Below, one piece after another: positions 40,482-50,639 of a stretch of 64,000 nt of DNA. Under the pieces are notes generated by a model. That model was not told the DNA's origin. It was given only the letters and a program-made list of their open reading frames with translations, and ran no database searches. This stretch comes from Frigoribacterium sp. MEB024 (GTDB lineage: Bacteria; Actinomycetota; Actinomycetes; Actinomycetales; Microbacteriaceae). The position numbers and the translations under genes were made by a program. Position 1 is the first letter of the stretch, and every line of letters starts with the position of its first letter. The stretch lies in the NCBI RefSeq assembly GCF_000878135.1, contig NZ_JXQZ01000027.1, positions 37,494 to 101,493 of the forward strand. The letters are read 5' to 3'.

Positions 40482-41677
40482 CCACCGCCCTGCCGCGGAC
40501 GGCAGTGCCGCCGCGGACGACGGACCAGGAGGCGCGGGTCGCCTCCCCGACGCCCGTCGCCTCCCCGGCCGCGCTGCCCCTCGACCCGGCCCCGACCGCC
40601 ATGGTGTGGCTCGAGCCCGATCGTCCGCACGAGGCCGTCGCGGTGCCCTCGGTCGTGCTCGCGCCCGGCGACGCCCTCGTCGAGGTCGAGCTGGCGACGA
40701 TCTGCGGCTCGGACGGGCACACCACCCGGGGCGACCGGGCCGCGCCCGCGCCGCTCGTGCTCGGCCACGAACAGGTCGGCCGCGTGGTCGCCCTCGGGCC
40801 GGGGGCGGTGGCCGTGGACGGGACGCCGCTCGCCGTCGGGCAGCGCGTCGTCTGGTCGTTGACCGTGTCGTGCGGTGACTGCGCGACCTGCCGACGCGAC
40901 CTGCCGCAGAAGTGCGGGTCGGTGCGGAAGTACGGTCACGAGCGGCTCGTCACGGGCTGGGAACTGAGCGGCGGCTTCGCCACGCACGTGCACGTGCGGT
41001 CGGGCACGGCGATCGTCCCGGTCGAGGCCGACCTGCCCGCCGAGCTGTGGGCCCCGGTGTCGTGCGGCACGGCGACGGCCGTCGCGGCCCTCGACGCCGC
41101 CTCGGCCATCGTGCCCCTCGACGGCGCCGTGGTGCTCGTCACGGGAGCCGGGCTGATCGGCCTCACGGCGACCACGCTGGCCACCGACGCCGGGGCCCGG
41201 GTCGTCGTCGTCGACCCCGATCCCGCCCGCCGTCGACTCGCCGTCCGCTTCGGCGCGGTCGCGACGGCCGACCCGTCGGCTGCCCCCGACGCGGACGACG
41301 GCCTCACCACCGCGCTCTCCGTCGCGGGCGGTGCCCCGCTCGTCGCCGTGGAGGCCTCGGGGTCGCCGCACGCGGTGGCCTCGGCGCTCGCCGAGCTCGG
41401 CGTCGGCGGCGTGGCCGTGCTGGTCGGCAGCGTCTTCCCCGCCCCGGCGGTACCGTTCGACGCCGAGAGCGTCGTCCGACGACTCGTGACCGTCCGCGGC
41501 GTGCACAACTACGCCCCGCGGCACCTCGTCGACGCCGTCCGCTTCGTCGAGGAGCGGCACGCGGCCTGGCCGCTCGACGGGCTCGTGGGCGAGACGGTGG
41601 CCCTGCGTGACCTCGACGCCGGGATCGCGGCGGCTGCCGCGGGCGGGTCGGTGCGGGTGGGCGTCCGACCCGAGTGA
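40478..41677 (+). CDS. Phosphonate-catabolism-associated alcohol dehydrogenase (TIGR03366-like)
   Basis: A 399-residue zinc dehydrogenase from GTG 40478, overlapping the hydrolase stop. ELATICGSDGHTTRGD contains the catalytic Cys, VLGHEQVG the second ligand and SCGDCATCRRDLPQKC the structural zinc site. RGVHNYAPRHLVDAV is the C-terminal signature seen in this phosphonate-linked group. It probably converts a hydroxyphosphonate to the keto/aldehyde form or handles the released aldehyde. The first 40 residues are a Pro/Ala-rich tail with one AGGAGGCGC copy and no family similarity. Confidence 0.9.
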   Translation: MTTALPRTAVPPRTTDQEARVASPTPVASPAALPLDPAPTAMVWLEPDRPHEAVAVPSVVLAPGDALVEVELATICGSDGHTTRGDRAAPAPLVLGHEQVGRVVALGPGAVAVDGTPLAVGQRVVWSLTVSCGDCATCRRDLPQKCGSVRKYGHERLVTGWELSGGFATHVHVRSGTAIVPVEADLPAELWAPVSCGTATAVAALDAASAIVPLDGAVVLVTGAGLIGLTATTLATDAGARVVVVDPDPARRRLAVRFGAVATADPSAAPDADDGLTTALSVAGGAPLVAVEASGSPHAVASALAELGVGGVAVLVGSVFPAPAVPFDAESVVRRLVTVRGVHNYAPRHLVDAVRFVEERHAAWPLDGLVGETVALRDLDAGIAAAAAGGSVRVGVRPE

Positions 41678-41777
41678 CCGGGCGCGGTGGCGGCCTGCGG
41701 GGGGCGCGCCGCGCCTCCTGCGTCCTGCGTCCTGCGTCCTCGGACGCGGACGCGGGAGGGGTGCGGGTCGGCGTCGC

Positions 41778-42527
41778 TCAGGGGCCGATCGCGCGGATGA
41801 AGTGGTCGCCCTCGCGGGCCCGGCCCGACGCCGAGACCGTGAAGCGGACGATGTCGCTGCGGTACCGGTCGTCCGAGGCCTCGAAGGTGCGGCCGTCGGG
41901 GCCGCGCGTGATGCGGTGCAGCCGCAGGATCGGCGTGCCGGGCTCGACCCCGAGCAGCTCGGCGTCGAGCTCGTCGGCGGCGACCGCGTCGATCTCGTGG
42001 TCGATGTCGGCGTAGCCGAAGCCCCGCGAGTCGAGGTACTCGGTGATCGACACCGTGTCGAGATCGACGTCGAACAGCACGCGGCCGACCTCCTCGATGA
42101 AGGTCAGGCGCTCGAGCATGGTCGGGCGGCCGTCGACGAGTCGCAGCCGGACGACGTCGACCACGAGGGCACCCGGCTCGATGCCGAGCGACCGGGCCTT
42201 GTCGTCGTCGGCACGGCGCAGCGACACCTCTTGTGTGCGGGCACCGGGCTCGCCGCCGACGTCGCGCACCCACTTGGTGAAGGGGATCGACACGTCGACC
42301 GGGTGGTGCGCCTTGCGCGCGACGACCCGTGCCGGACGGCCGCGCCGCGTCTCGACCAGGCCCTCGGAGCGCAGGGCGGCGAGGGCGTTGCGGATCGGCC
42401 CCCGTGAGGTGCGCCACTGCTCGGCCAGCTCGCCCTCGCTCGGCACGTCGTCGCCGACCGCGAGGTCGCCGCTCAGGATGCGCCGCCGCAGGTCGTCGGC
42501 GATCTGCTCGTAGAGGGTCGAAGGCAC
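41778..42527 (-). CDS. GntR-family regulator with UTRA domain
   Basis: A 249-residue HutC-type regulator. The winged helix is LYEQIADDLRRRILSGDLAV and RTSRGPIRNALAALRSEGLV. The UTRA ligand domain follows (VDVSIPFTKWVRDVGGEPGA ... LGVEPGTPILRLHRITRGPD). UTRA regulators of this type commonly govern phosphonate genes (PhnF-like). It is convergent with the phn operon end and so not in its promoter, but nothing else nearby suits it as target. It is likely autogenous plus phn repression. Confidence 0.9.
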   Translation of the reverse strand: MPSTLYEQIADDLRRRILSGDLAVGDDVPSEGELAEQWRTSRGPIRNALAALRSEGLVETRRGRPARVVARKAHHPVDVSIPFTKWVRDVGGEPGARTQEVSLRRADDDKARSLGIEPGALVVDVVRLRLVDGRPTMLERLTFIEEVGRVLFDVDLDTVSITEYLDSRGFGYADIDHEIDAVAADELDAELLGVEPGTPILRLHRITRGPDGRTFEASDDRYRSDIVRFTVSASGRAREGDHFIRAIGP

Positions 42528-42711
42528 GTGCGGATCTTACCGAGGGGCATGGTCGGCCAGGGGCGGTCTTCGTGCGATGCTCCGTGTCGCCCTGCGTGAT
42601 GACCAGCACCGTGGTCGGTACGGCGCTTGTCGGATGCTGTGGTGGTCATCACCGAGGGAGGCCCCACCAGGGCATCCCACCGCGACCCGCCCCTGTCGTA
42701 GCGTCGTGGGC

Positions 42712-43641
42712 ATGGACACCGAGAGCGAGATCCGCGACTTCCTGACCAGCCGACGGGCGCGGGTGCGGCCCGAGCAGGTCGAGCTGCCGGGCGGGCCCGG
42801 ACGCCGTGTGCCCGGACTGCGGCGGAGCGAGGTGGCACTGCTCGCGGGCGTCAGCGTCGAGTACTACACGCGGCTCGAACGCGGGCGCCTCGGCGGGGTG
42901 TCCGAGGTCGTGCTCGACTCGCTCGCCACCGCCCTGCTGCTCGACGACGCCGAGCGCGAGCACCTGGCCGACCTCGCCCGCGCCGCGAACGAGTCGCCGG
43001 TCCGTGCCCGGCGCCGACGCCGTCCGCCCGAGACAGTCTCGCGCAGCATGCAGCTCGTGCTGGACGCCGTGACGGCCGGGCCCGCGTTCGTCCGCAACGG
43101 CCGCATGGACGTCCTGGCCGAGAACGCGCTCTTCCGTGCGCTCTACTCCGACCTGTACGCCCTCGACGAGCGGCCCGTGAACCTCGCCCGATTCGTCTTC
43201 CTGCACCGCGAGCTCGCCGAGGCCTTCTACCCGTCGTGGTCGGTGGCCGCCGACATCAACGTCGCGATCCTGCGCACCGAGGCCGGCCGTGACCCGCACG
43301 ACCGCGCCCTGCACGACCTCATCGGCGAACTGTCCACCCGCAGCGACGAGTTCCGCGTGCGCTGGGGCGCCCACGAGGTGCGCCACCACACGTCGGGCCA
43401 GAAGCGCTTCCACCACCCGGTCGTCGGTCAGCTCGACATGGTCTACGAGGCCATGGAGCCGATGGGTCGCCCGGGCCTGAACTTCCTCGTCTACAGCGCC
43501 GAGCCCGGCTCGCCCACCGAGGAGCGCCTCCGCCTCCTCGCCAGCTGGGCGGCGCCGCAGGCCGACCCGGCGGTCGTCCGCGCCGACGCGCCGGACCGAC
43601 CCGACGTCCCGAGCGGACCGCGCGAGGCGGCCGGATCGTGA
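42712..43641 (+). CDS. XRE-family regulator with MmyB-like domain
   Basis: A 309-residue paralogue of the regulators at 3441 and 10362. ATG 42712 begins MDTESEIRDFLTSRRARVRP. The helix-turn-helix carries RRVPGLRRSEVALLAGVSVE and YYTRLERGR, and the ligand domain has NALFRALYSDLYALDE and RVRWGAHEVRHHTSGQK. Its stop overlaps the start of a small reading frame at 43638 (GTGA), which in turn overlaps the aldo/keto reductase. It therefore probably heads that operon and controls it. Confidence 0.92.
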   Translation: MDTESEIRDFLTSRRARVRPEQVELPGGPGRRVPGLRRSEVALLAGVSVEYYTRLERGRLGGVSEVVLDSLATALLLDDAEREHLADLARAANESPVRARRRRRPPETVSRSMQLVLDAVTAGPAFVRNGRMDVLAENALFRALYSDLYALDERPVNLARFVFLHRELAEAFYPSWSVAADINVAILRTEAGRDPHDRALHDLIGELSTRSDEFRVRWGAHEVRHHTSGQKRFHHPVVGQLDMVYEAMEPMGRPGLNFLVYSAEPGSPTEERLRLLASWAAPQADPAVVRADAPDRPDVPSGPREAAGS

Positions 43642-43862
43642 GCCGTCTCGCGATGTGGTGGCGCGCCTCCTGCGAGATCTCCGACCTCACGCGCGACCGA
43701 GAGCAGGAGGCGCGGGTGCTGGACGAGATGGCGGTGCGTCTCGAGCCGGGCCCCTGGGCGATCGCCGCGCTCTTCCACCGACGCGCGCCCGGCGCGACCG
43801 ATGCCGCGCACCCCGCCATCGAGACCACATCACCCCCGAACGCCGAGGAGGCACGACCGTGA
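43638..43862 (+). CDS. Small protein coupled between regulator and aldo/keto reductase
   Basis: A 74-residue frame from GTG 43638. It overlaps the regulator by 4 bp at its start and the reductase by 4 bp at its end (GTGA both times), the hallmark of a true translationally coupled gene. Residues include CEISDLTRDREQEARVLDEM and LEPGPWAIAALFHRRAPG. No known domain is seen; it may be a small helical partner. Two facing copies of the GCGCCTCCT oligomer lie within it (43663 and 43706), so part of it could be non-coding in origin. Confidence 0.5.
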   Translation: MSRLAMWWRASCEISDLTRDREQEARVLDEMAVRLEPGPWAIAALFHRRAPGATDAAHPAIETTSPPNAEEARP

Positions 43863-44827
43863 AGTACACCCGTCTGGGAACCACAGGCCTGCAGGTCAGC
43901 CGCATCGGCCTCGGCTGCATGAGCTACGGCGACCCCACCCGGGGCCTCCACTCGTGGACCCTCGACGAGGCGGCCTCGGCACCGTTCTTCCGCCAGGCCG
44001 TCGAGCTCGGGGTCACCTTCTGGGACACCGCGAACGTCTACCAGCAGGGCACCGGCGAGGAGTTCGTCGGTCGCGCGATGCGCGAGTACTCACGCCGCGA
44101 GGACGTCGTGCTGGCGACCAAGGTCAGTGGTCGCATGCACGACGGCCCCGGCGGCTCGGGCCTGTCGCGCAAGGCGATCCTCGAGCAGGTCGACGCCTCG
44201 CTCACGCGACTCGGCACGGACCACGTCGACCTGTACCAGATCCACCGCTTCGACCCCGAGACCCCGGTGGAGGAGACGATGGAGGCGCTCCACGACCTGG
44301 TCAGGGCCGGCAAGGTCCGGTACACGGGCGCCTCGAGCATGTTCGCCTGGCAGTTCGCGAAGATGCAGACCGCCGCCGTGGTCAACGGCTGGACGCCGTT
44401 CTCGACCATGCAGGACCAGTACAACCTGCTGAAGCGCGAGGAGGAACGCGAGATGATCCCGCTCTGCGCCGACCTCGGCGTCGGGCTCGTGCCGTACTCG
44501 CCGCAGGGCAAGGGTCGGCTCACCCGACCGCGCGGGGCGACCACCGAGCGGTCCGCCGTCGACGAGGTCGCGAAGGCCTTCGACGTCGACGAGGACGGCC
44601 CGATCATCGACGCCGTCGAGCAGGTCGCCGCCGAGCACGGGGTGTCGATGGCCCAGGTCGCCGTGGCCTGGGTGCTGCGCAACCCCGTCGTCTCGGCCCC
44701 GATCGTCGGTGCGACGAAGCCGCACCACCTCGCCGACGCCGTCGCCGCCCTGGACGTCGAGCTGACCGACGACGACGTCCGCCGACTCGAGGAGCCCTAC
44801 CGGCCGCAGGCACCGTTCTGGTGGTGA
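43859..44827 (+). CDS. Aldo/keto reductase
   Basis: A 322-residue (beta/alpha)8 reductase starting at GTG 43859. The catalytic tetrad is visible: Asp and Tyr in FWDTANVYQQG, Lys in LATKVSG and His in LYQIHRFDPE. VVSAPIVGATKPHHLADAV is the C-terminal NADPH-binding motif. It belongs to the YajO/Tas-like group that reduces aldehydes and quinone-like toxins with NADPH. Coupled translation with the MmyB-type regulator suggests induction by its substrate. Confidence 0.93.
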   Translation: MKYTRLGTTGLQVSRIGLGCMSYGDPTRGLHSWTLDEAASAPFFRQAVELGVTFWDTANVYQQGTGEEFVGRAMREYSRREDVVLATKVSGRMHDGPGGSGLSRKAILEQVDASLTRLGTDHVDLYQIHRFDPETPVEETMEALHDLVRAGKVRYTGASSMFAWQFAKMQTAAVVNGWTPFSTMQDQYNLLKREEEREMIPLCADLGVGLVPYSPQGKGRLTRPRGATTERSAVDEVAKAFDVDEDGPIIDAVEQVAAEHGVSMAQVAVAWVLRNPVVSAPIVGATKPHHLADAVAALDVELTDDDVRRLEEPYRPQAPFWW

Positions 44828-44837
44828 GGCGCCCGCC

Positions 44838-46027
44838 TCACGACTGCAGCGCCTCCGTCGGCGGGGTGCGTGCCGCTCGCACCGCGGGCCACAGCCCGGC
44901 CAGCGCCCCGATCACGAGCGTCGCGACGAGTCCGGCGACGAGCACCACCGGCGGGATCGACGGTGGCCACCCCCGCAGCGCGGCGAACACCGCGGTCACC
45001 GCCACGCCGAGCAGCACCCCGGCCACCCCGCCGAGCAGCGACAGGAACAGGGCCTCGGCCAAGAACTGCTGCCGGACGTGCGACCGCGTCGCCCCGAGCG
45101 CCCGCCGCAGCCCGATCTCGCGCCTCCGTTCGAGCACCGAGATCACCATCGTGTTCGCCACGCCGATGCCGCCGACCAGCAGCGCCACCCCTCCGAGTCC
45201 GACCAGCAGCCCGGTGAACGCCTGGTCCGCGGCCTGCTGCGCCGCCAGCGCGTCGGACGGCCGCGTCACCTCCACGTCGGACGGGCTCCGCGGCTGGATG
45301 GACCGCGCGAGCACGTCGCGCACCTGCGGCACCCGGGCGGGGTCGGCCCGCACGTAGACCGCGGTCGGGGGGACGGGCGAGCCGGCCAGCGCCTCCGCGG
45401 CCCGTTCGCCGATCAGCGCCGACGAGTCGATCTCGGGCGCCAGCGGCGCCGGTTCGAGGATGCCCGCCACCACGTACTCGGTGCTGCCGACGATCACGTG
45501 CCGTCCCGGTTCGGTGACGCCCAACCGGTTCGCCGCCTCGGCGCCGAGCACGACCACGGGGTACCGCGCCATGCCATCGGTCAGCCAGACGCCCTTCGCC
45601 ACGCGGGCCTCGAGCACGTCCAGCAGCGTGGGTGACGCCGACCGCACCGTGATCCCGTTCGTGTTGCCCGCGGGCACCGCGCTGTTGCGGTACACGCCGA
45701 CGTCGGCCACCGTGCCGGTCGTCGCGGCCGATCGCACCCCCTCGGTGTGCCCGGCCGACACCCCCGCCGTCAGGGGCAGGTCGACGGCCTCGCCGAAGAA
45801 GTCCTTCCCCTGGGAGGCCGAGAGCAGGTTCGTGCCGAGTTCGTCGAGGGTCGCCGCGAGCTTCGCCTGGCTCGACGTCGAGATGCCGACCACGGCGATC
45901 ATGGCGGCGATGCCGATCGCGATGCCGAGCGCCGACAGCACGGCCCTGGTGGGTCGGGACGCCAGCCCCGACACCCCCAGTCGCACGACGTCCGACCCGA
46001 GGAGGCGCGAGGGCGTCCCCGAGGCGC

Positions 46028-46031
<4 letters not shown>
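44838..46031 (-). CDS. MacB-type ABC transporter permease
   Basis: A 397-residue MacB/FtsX-like permease with an N-terminal helix (about 28-50), a large extracytoplasmic domain (about 55-255), and three C-terminal helices. [20 protein letters not shown] begins the external part. The conserved [20 protein letters not shown] and [20 protein letters not shown] mark the MacB family. It couples ATP use by the next upstream gene to export or signalling across the membrane, probably of antimicrobial peptides or lipoproteins. Its start overlaps the ATPase stop by 4 bp. Confidence 0.93.
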
Positions 46032-46719
<688 letters not shown>

Positions 46720-46723
<4 letters not shown>

Positions 46724-47784
46724 GCGGGCACCACGACCTCGGCGCCGGCCCGGACGTCGCCGGTCACCTCGACCCGGTCGCCGGCGAACAGGCCGGCCTC
46801 GACCGGCACGGCCGTCGTCGTGCCGTCCGGCTGGAGCACCTCGACGACGAAGCCGTCGTCGACGGCCGCGCCCAGGGCGAGGACCGGCACGTGCAGCACG
46901 TCCTCCTTCACCTCCGAGACGAAGTCGACCTGCACCGACGCGTCGGTCAGGTCGCCGGCCGCCGCCGGATCGTCGAGCGACACCGTGACGGGGACCGTCG
47001 TCTTGCCCGTGGTCTCGTCGGCCACGGCCGCCCCCACGTCGGACACCCGCCCGGGAACGGTGCCGTGACCGGGCAGCGCGACCGAGACGACCCCGTCGAC
47101 GGCGGCCAGCGGCGACCCGACGGGCAGGTCGACCGAGACGACCTTGTCGTCGCGGGCCGTGTCGTACAGGTCGCCGCCCGAGGCGTCGCCGACGGCCGCC
47201 GTCAGGGTGCTGACCGTGAACGACCCCGTGACGAACTGCAGGGCACCCCGGGCGATCGACCCGGTGCGCTCCTGGCCGGTGTCCTTCTGCCAGGCCGAGA
47301 CGGCGTTCGCGGTGCGCCGGTCGAACGTGTCGTCCGGGGTGCCCGGGAAGTACCCCCAGGCCTTGAGGTTGTCCTCGAGCTGTCGCACGTCCGGGCCCTT
47401 CGCCATGCCCTGCTCGAACGCCCGCCACTGCGGCAGGGCGCCCTCGAACGCGGTGACCGGTTCGTCGTCGACCCGGAAGAGCTCGCTGCGTGCCGAGAGG
47501 GCGTCGCCGACCTTCGGCAGCGAGGTGATGGTGCCGGGTGCGGACCCTGCGATCGTGGGCCCGCCGAGGCGGCTGAGCCTGCCCGCCCGGGTCGTCGTGC
47601 CGGTCAGCGTGCCCTGTTCGACCACGGCTGTGGTGGGCCTCGTCGTCGTGTCCGCCGCGACCTCCGCGTCGGCGGCACGCGTCGTCCCGGGCGGTCCGAC
47701 CATGAACACGGCGGTGACGGTGGCCCCGACCACGGCCATGCCGGCGACGGACGACCAGGCGACGGCTCGGCGCGACGGGCTCAC
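46720..47784 (-). CDS. Peptidoglycan-binding, HlyD-like efflux adaptor
   Basis: A 354-residue protein from GTG 47784, which overlaps the lipoprotein stop. One N-terminal helix (about 12-33) anchors it. A peptidoglycan-binding (PG_binding_1-like) region contains [20 protein letters not shown] and [17 protein letters not shown]. The C-terminal part has [20 protein letters not shown] and [17 protein letters not shown], the beta-barrel of periplasmic adaptors. Gram-positive MacB systems commonly include such an adaptor bridging permease and wall. Confidence 0.88.
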
Positions 47785-48281
47785 CGGGTCACCGCCGTGG
47801 GCATGCTGCCGAACGCGCCGCACTCCTCGAGCACGCCCTCGGGGACGTCGTCCATCGTGTCCGTGCCGCCGGCTCCGTCGAGCTGGTCGGTCACGTCGTA
47901 TCCCGCGTCACGGACGCACTCGGCGGACTCGCGCAGCATCGCGTCGAACTCGTCCTGGCTCTCCTTCTCGGACGCGGTCACGGGGCGCTCGCCGAGTTCG
48001 TCGGTCGTCGACTCCCGGCACGTCTCCGAGGCGGCCAGCAGGGCGTCCATGTCCAGACCGTCGCCCCGGGAGATCGCCATCCCGCCGCCGTCGCCCGAGG
48101 GGTCGCCGATGTCGACGCCCGCCTCGCGGAGGCAGCTCGCGTTCGCTAGATCCCACGCCTGGGCGTCGGCGGCGATCTGCGACTCGGACCCGGCGGGGTC
48201 GTCGGCGGCCGTCGAGCAGCCGGCGAGGGCGACGACGAGCAGGGGGAGGGCGGCGAAGAGGGTGCCACGGGTTCGGGGCAT
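47781..48281 (-). CDS. Lipoprotein of unknown function at the head of the MacB-type operon
   Basis: A 166-residue lipoprotein with lipobox LAGC (Cys22). The mature part is acidic, with four Cys ([34 protein letters not shown]) probably forming two disulfides. No known domain is seen. It leads the operon with adaptor, ATPase and permease, starting behind AGGAGTCC, and may sense or scavenge the exported substrate outside. The divergent two-component system across a 199-bp gap probably controls it. Confidence 0.85.
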   Translation of the reverse strand: MPRTRGTLFAALPLLVVALAGCSTAADDPAGSESQIAADAQAWDLANASCLREAGVDIGDPSGDGGGMAISRGDGLDMDALLAASETCRESTTDELGERPVTASEKESQDEFDAMLRESAECVRDAGYDVTDQLDGAGGTDTMDDVPEGVLEECGAFGSMPTAVTR

Positions 48282-48384
48282 GAGAGGACTCCTGGTCTTT
48301 CACGGTCACGGGCCGCGACCGACGGTCACGGCGTCGCCCTCGTCGGGCGACGGGTCCAGACCACCGCACGGCTCGTTGCCAGCC

Positions 48385-48429
48385 CGTAAACGGCGATCTT
48401 TACGTTTCGGTGACATCCGACATGTCACC
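48385..48429. promoter_or_regulatory. Two dyads between the export operon and two-component system
   Basis: CGTAAA-N8-TTTACG (48385-48404) and GGTGACA-N7-TGTCACC (48409-48429) are perfect half-site pairs in tandem. The first is AT-rich in an otherwise GC-rich gap. They are good candidate response-regulator and/or autoregulatory sites for both divergent units. Confidence 0.6.
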
Positions 48430-48480
48430 CTGGAGGAGGGCTTCCGCGTCCCGTCCGTCCCGACCCGAACAGGAGCCAGC

Positions 48481-49152
48481 GTGCGCGTACTCATCGCCGA
48501 GGACGAGGTCTACCTCGCCGAAGCCGTCCAGAGCGTGCTCGAGCGTCACGCGATGGCCGTCGACGTCGTGCACGACGGTGACGCCGCCCTCCGGGCGATC
48601 GCGGTGAACGACTACGACGTCGTCCTGCTCGACCGTGACCTGCCCGGCACGCACGGCGACGACGTCTGCGCCTCGGTGACCGCCGCCGGTGACGGCCCCG
48701 GCGTCCTGATGCTCACCGCGGCCGGGCGCACCCGCGACAAGGTCGACGGCTTCGAGCTCGGTGCCGACGACTACCTCGTCAAGCCGTTCGAGTTCCCCGA
48801 GCTGATCGCCCGGCTGCGCTCCCTCGCACGTCGCCCGCGTCAGGCCCGTCCACCCGTCACGGTCCGCGGCGACCTGCGCTACGACCCGTTCCGTCGCGAG
48901 GTGTACCGCGACGGCCGCTATGTGAAGCTGACGCGAAAAGAGTTCGCGGTGCTCGGCGTGCTGCTCGCGGCCGACGGCGGCGTGGTCAGCGCCGAGCGGC
49001 TGCTCGAGAAGGCCTGGGACGAGAACGCCGACCCGTTCACGAACTCGGTGCGGGTCACGATCTCGAACCTCCGGCGACGCCTGGGCGAGCCCTGGCTGAT
49101 CCACACCGTCCCCGGCAGCGGCTACCGCATCGCCGCCGAGGCCGGCTCGTGA
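48481..49152 (+). CDS. OmpR-family response regulator
   Basis: A 223-residue protein from GTG 48481 behind CAGGAG. The receiver domain has the acidic pair EDE, phospho-acceptor Asp51 in VVLLDRDLPG, and LVKPFEFPELIARL. The C-terminal winged helix carries YVKLTRKEFAVLGVLLAADG and TNSVRVTISNLRRRLGEPWL. Its stop overlaps the kinase start (GTGA), so the two are coupled. Divergence from the MacB-type operon and the nearby dyads make that operon the likely target. Confidence 0.94.
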   Translation: MRVLIAEDEVYLAEAVQSVLERHAMAVDVVHDGDAALRAIAVNDYDVVLLDRDLPGTHGDDVCASVTAAGDGPGVLMLTAAGRTRDKVDGFELGADDYLVKPFEFPELIARLRSLARRPRQARPPVTVRGDLRYDPFRREVYRDGRYVKLTRKEFAVLGVLLAADGGVVSAERLLEKAWDENADPFTNSVRVTISNLRRRLGEPWLIHTVPGSGYRIAAEAGS

Positions 49153-50471
49153 CCGGCGGCGTCGACCCGGCGCCCACCAGGCCCAGGAGGCGCGGGCTGC
49201 GTCACCGGGGCAGCGCGCGTCTCCGGCTCACCGTCACCTTCAGCGCGGTGCTGACGGTCGTGGGCCTGTCGATCGTGGCCTCGGTCCTCCTCGTGATGCG
49301 TTTCGTGCCCGACTACCGCATCACCGCCCTGCGCACGTCGAGCGCCGAGCCGGGCGACCTCGCGTCGCCGACGGCCTCGTGGGCGCCCTCGGTCGACGCC
49401 GGCGTGGTCACCGGTGGGACGCCGCCCGCCGCCGAGGCGCTGCCCGTCCCCGAGACGCTGCCCGTCCCCGAGACCGCCGAGTTGCGCCCGGCGGTCACCA
49501 TCTCGGGCGAGAGCGACCTCCTGCGCGTGCTCCTGACGACGTCGTCGATCGTGTTCGTCGTCGCGCTGGTCGTCGGCGTCTGGCTGAGCTGGGTGGTCGC
49601 CGGGCGCCTCCTCCGGCCGATCGAGCACCTCGCGACCGCGGCGCGCGAGGCCGAGCACGGCGCTGCGGGGTCGTTCCGGCGACGGCTCGCCACGACGGCG
49701 CCCGGGCGCCCCGACGACGAGTTCGGACGCCTCGCGTCGACGTTCGACGACATGCTCGACCGGCTCGACCGTTCGTACGAGGCCCAACGCCGCTTCGCCG
49801 CCAACGCGTCGCACGAGCTCCGCACGCCCCTCGCGACGACGCAGGCGATGCTCGACGCGGCCCTCGCGCTCGACCCGACAGGCGTCGGCGACGCGGTCGG
49901 CTCACCGCCGGCGGTGACGATCCGACGCCTGCGCGAGATGAACACCCGCAGCATCGCGACGGTCGAGGCGCTGCTCGCCCTGTCCGACGCGCAGTCCGGC
50001 GACGGCGTGGCCGCCGACCGGGTCGACCTCGTCGCCGTGGTCGACGAGGTCCTCGCCGCCACGGCGTCCGCCGCCGCCGAGGCGCGCGTCGAGGTGCGCC
50101 GCGCCTCCCGTCCTGCGCAGGTCACCGGAGACCGAGCCCTGCTCTCCGTGCTCGTCGGCAACCTCGTCCGCAACGGCATCGGTCACAACGTCCCCGGCGG
50201 CCGGCTCGACGTGACGGTCGGCACCGACGCCTCGGGGGCGGCGACCCTGCACGTGGCCAACGGCGGCGAGGTCATCGACCCGGCCGAGGTCACGCGCCTG
50301 ACCGAGCCCTTCTACCGGTCGGCGGGCCGGGTCGCCGGCTCCCACGGCCTCGGCCTGGCCCTGGTCGCGGCCGTCGCCGAGACGCACGGGGCGACGCTGA
50401 CGCTCGACGCGCCTCCTTCGGGCGGGCTCGCCGTGCGCGTCGTGTTCGCCGCGCCCGCGGTCGTCCCCTGA
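49149..50471 (+). CDS. Sensor histidine kinase
   Basis: A 440-residue membrane kinase from GTG 49149. Two helices (about 37-60 and 123-147) enclose a short external sensor loop rich in Pro/Glu repeats (LPVPETLPVPET). A HAMP region follows (GRLLRPIEHLATAAREAEHG). The phospho-accepting His is in ANASHELRTPLATTQAMLD, the N-box is NLVRNGIGH, and the G-box HGLGLALVAAVAETHGATL. It pairs with the regulator upstream and probably senses envelope stress or an antimicrobial peptide exported by the neighbouring system. Confidence 0.93.
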   Translation: MTGGVDPAPTRPRRRGLRHRGSARLRLTVTFSAVLTVVGLSIVASVLLVMRFVPDYRITALRTSSAEPGDLASPTASWAPSVDAGVVTGGTPPAAEALPVPETLPVPETAELRPAVTISGESDLLRVLLTTSSIVFVVALVVGVWLSWVVAGRLLRPIEHLATAAREAEHGAAGSFRRRLATTAPGRPDDEFGRLASTFDDMLDRLDRSYEAQRRFAANASHELRTPLATTQAMLDAALALDPTGVGDAVGSPPAVTIRRLREMNTRSIATVEALLALSDAQSGDGVAADRVDLVAVVDEVLAATASAAAEARVEVRRASRPAQVTGDRALLSVLVGNLVRNGIGHNVPGGRLDVTVGTDASGAATLHVANGGEVIDPAEVTRLTEPFYRSAGRVAGSHGLGLALVAAVAETHGATLTLDAPPSGGLAVRVVFAAPAVVP

Positions 50472-50639
50472 CCACGCGGGCCGACGAGGCGACCGCGTCC
50501 GCTCGGCACCTCCGGGGGACACCGCGGTCGGCCAGCCAGCCGACTGTGCGGCGGACCGGGCGCTCCTAGGCTCGGTGGTGGGCCCGTCAGGCCGGGCCGA
50601 CCGGCCCGGGAGGCCGGCTCCGCGACCGGGGGTGAGACG

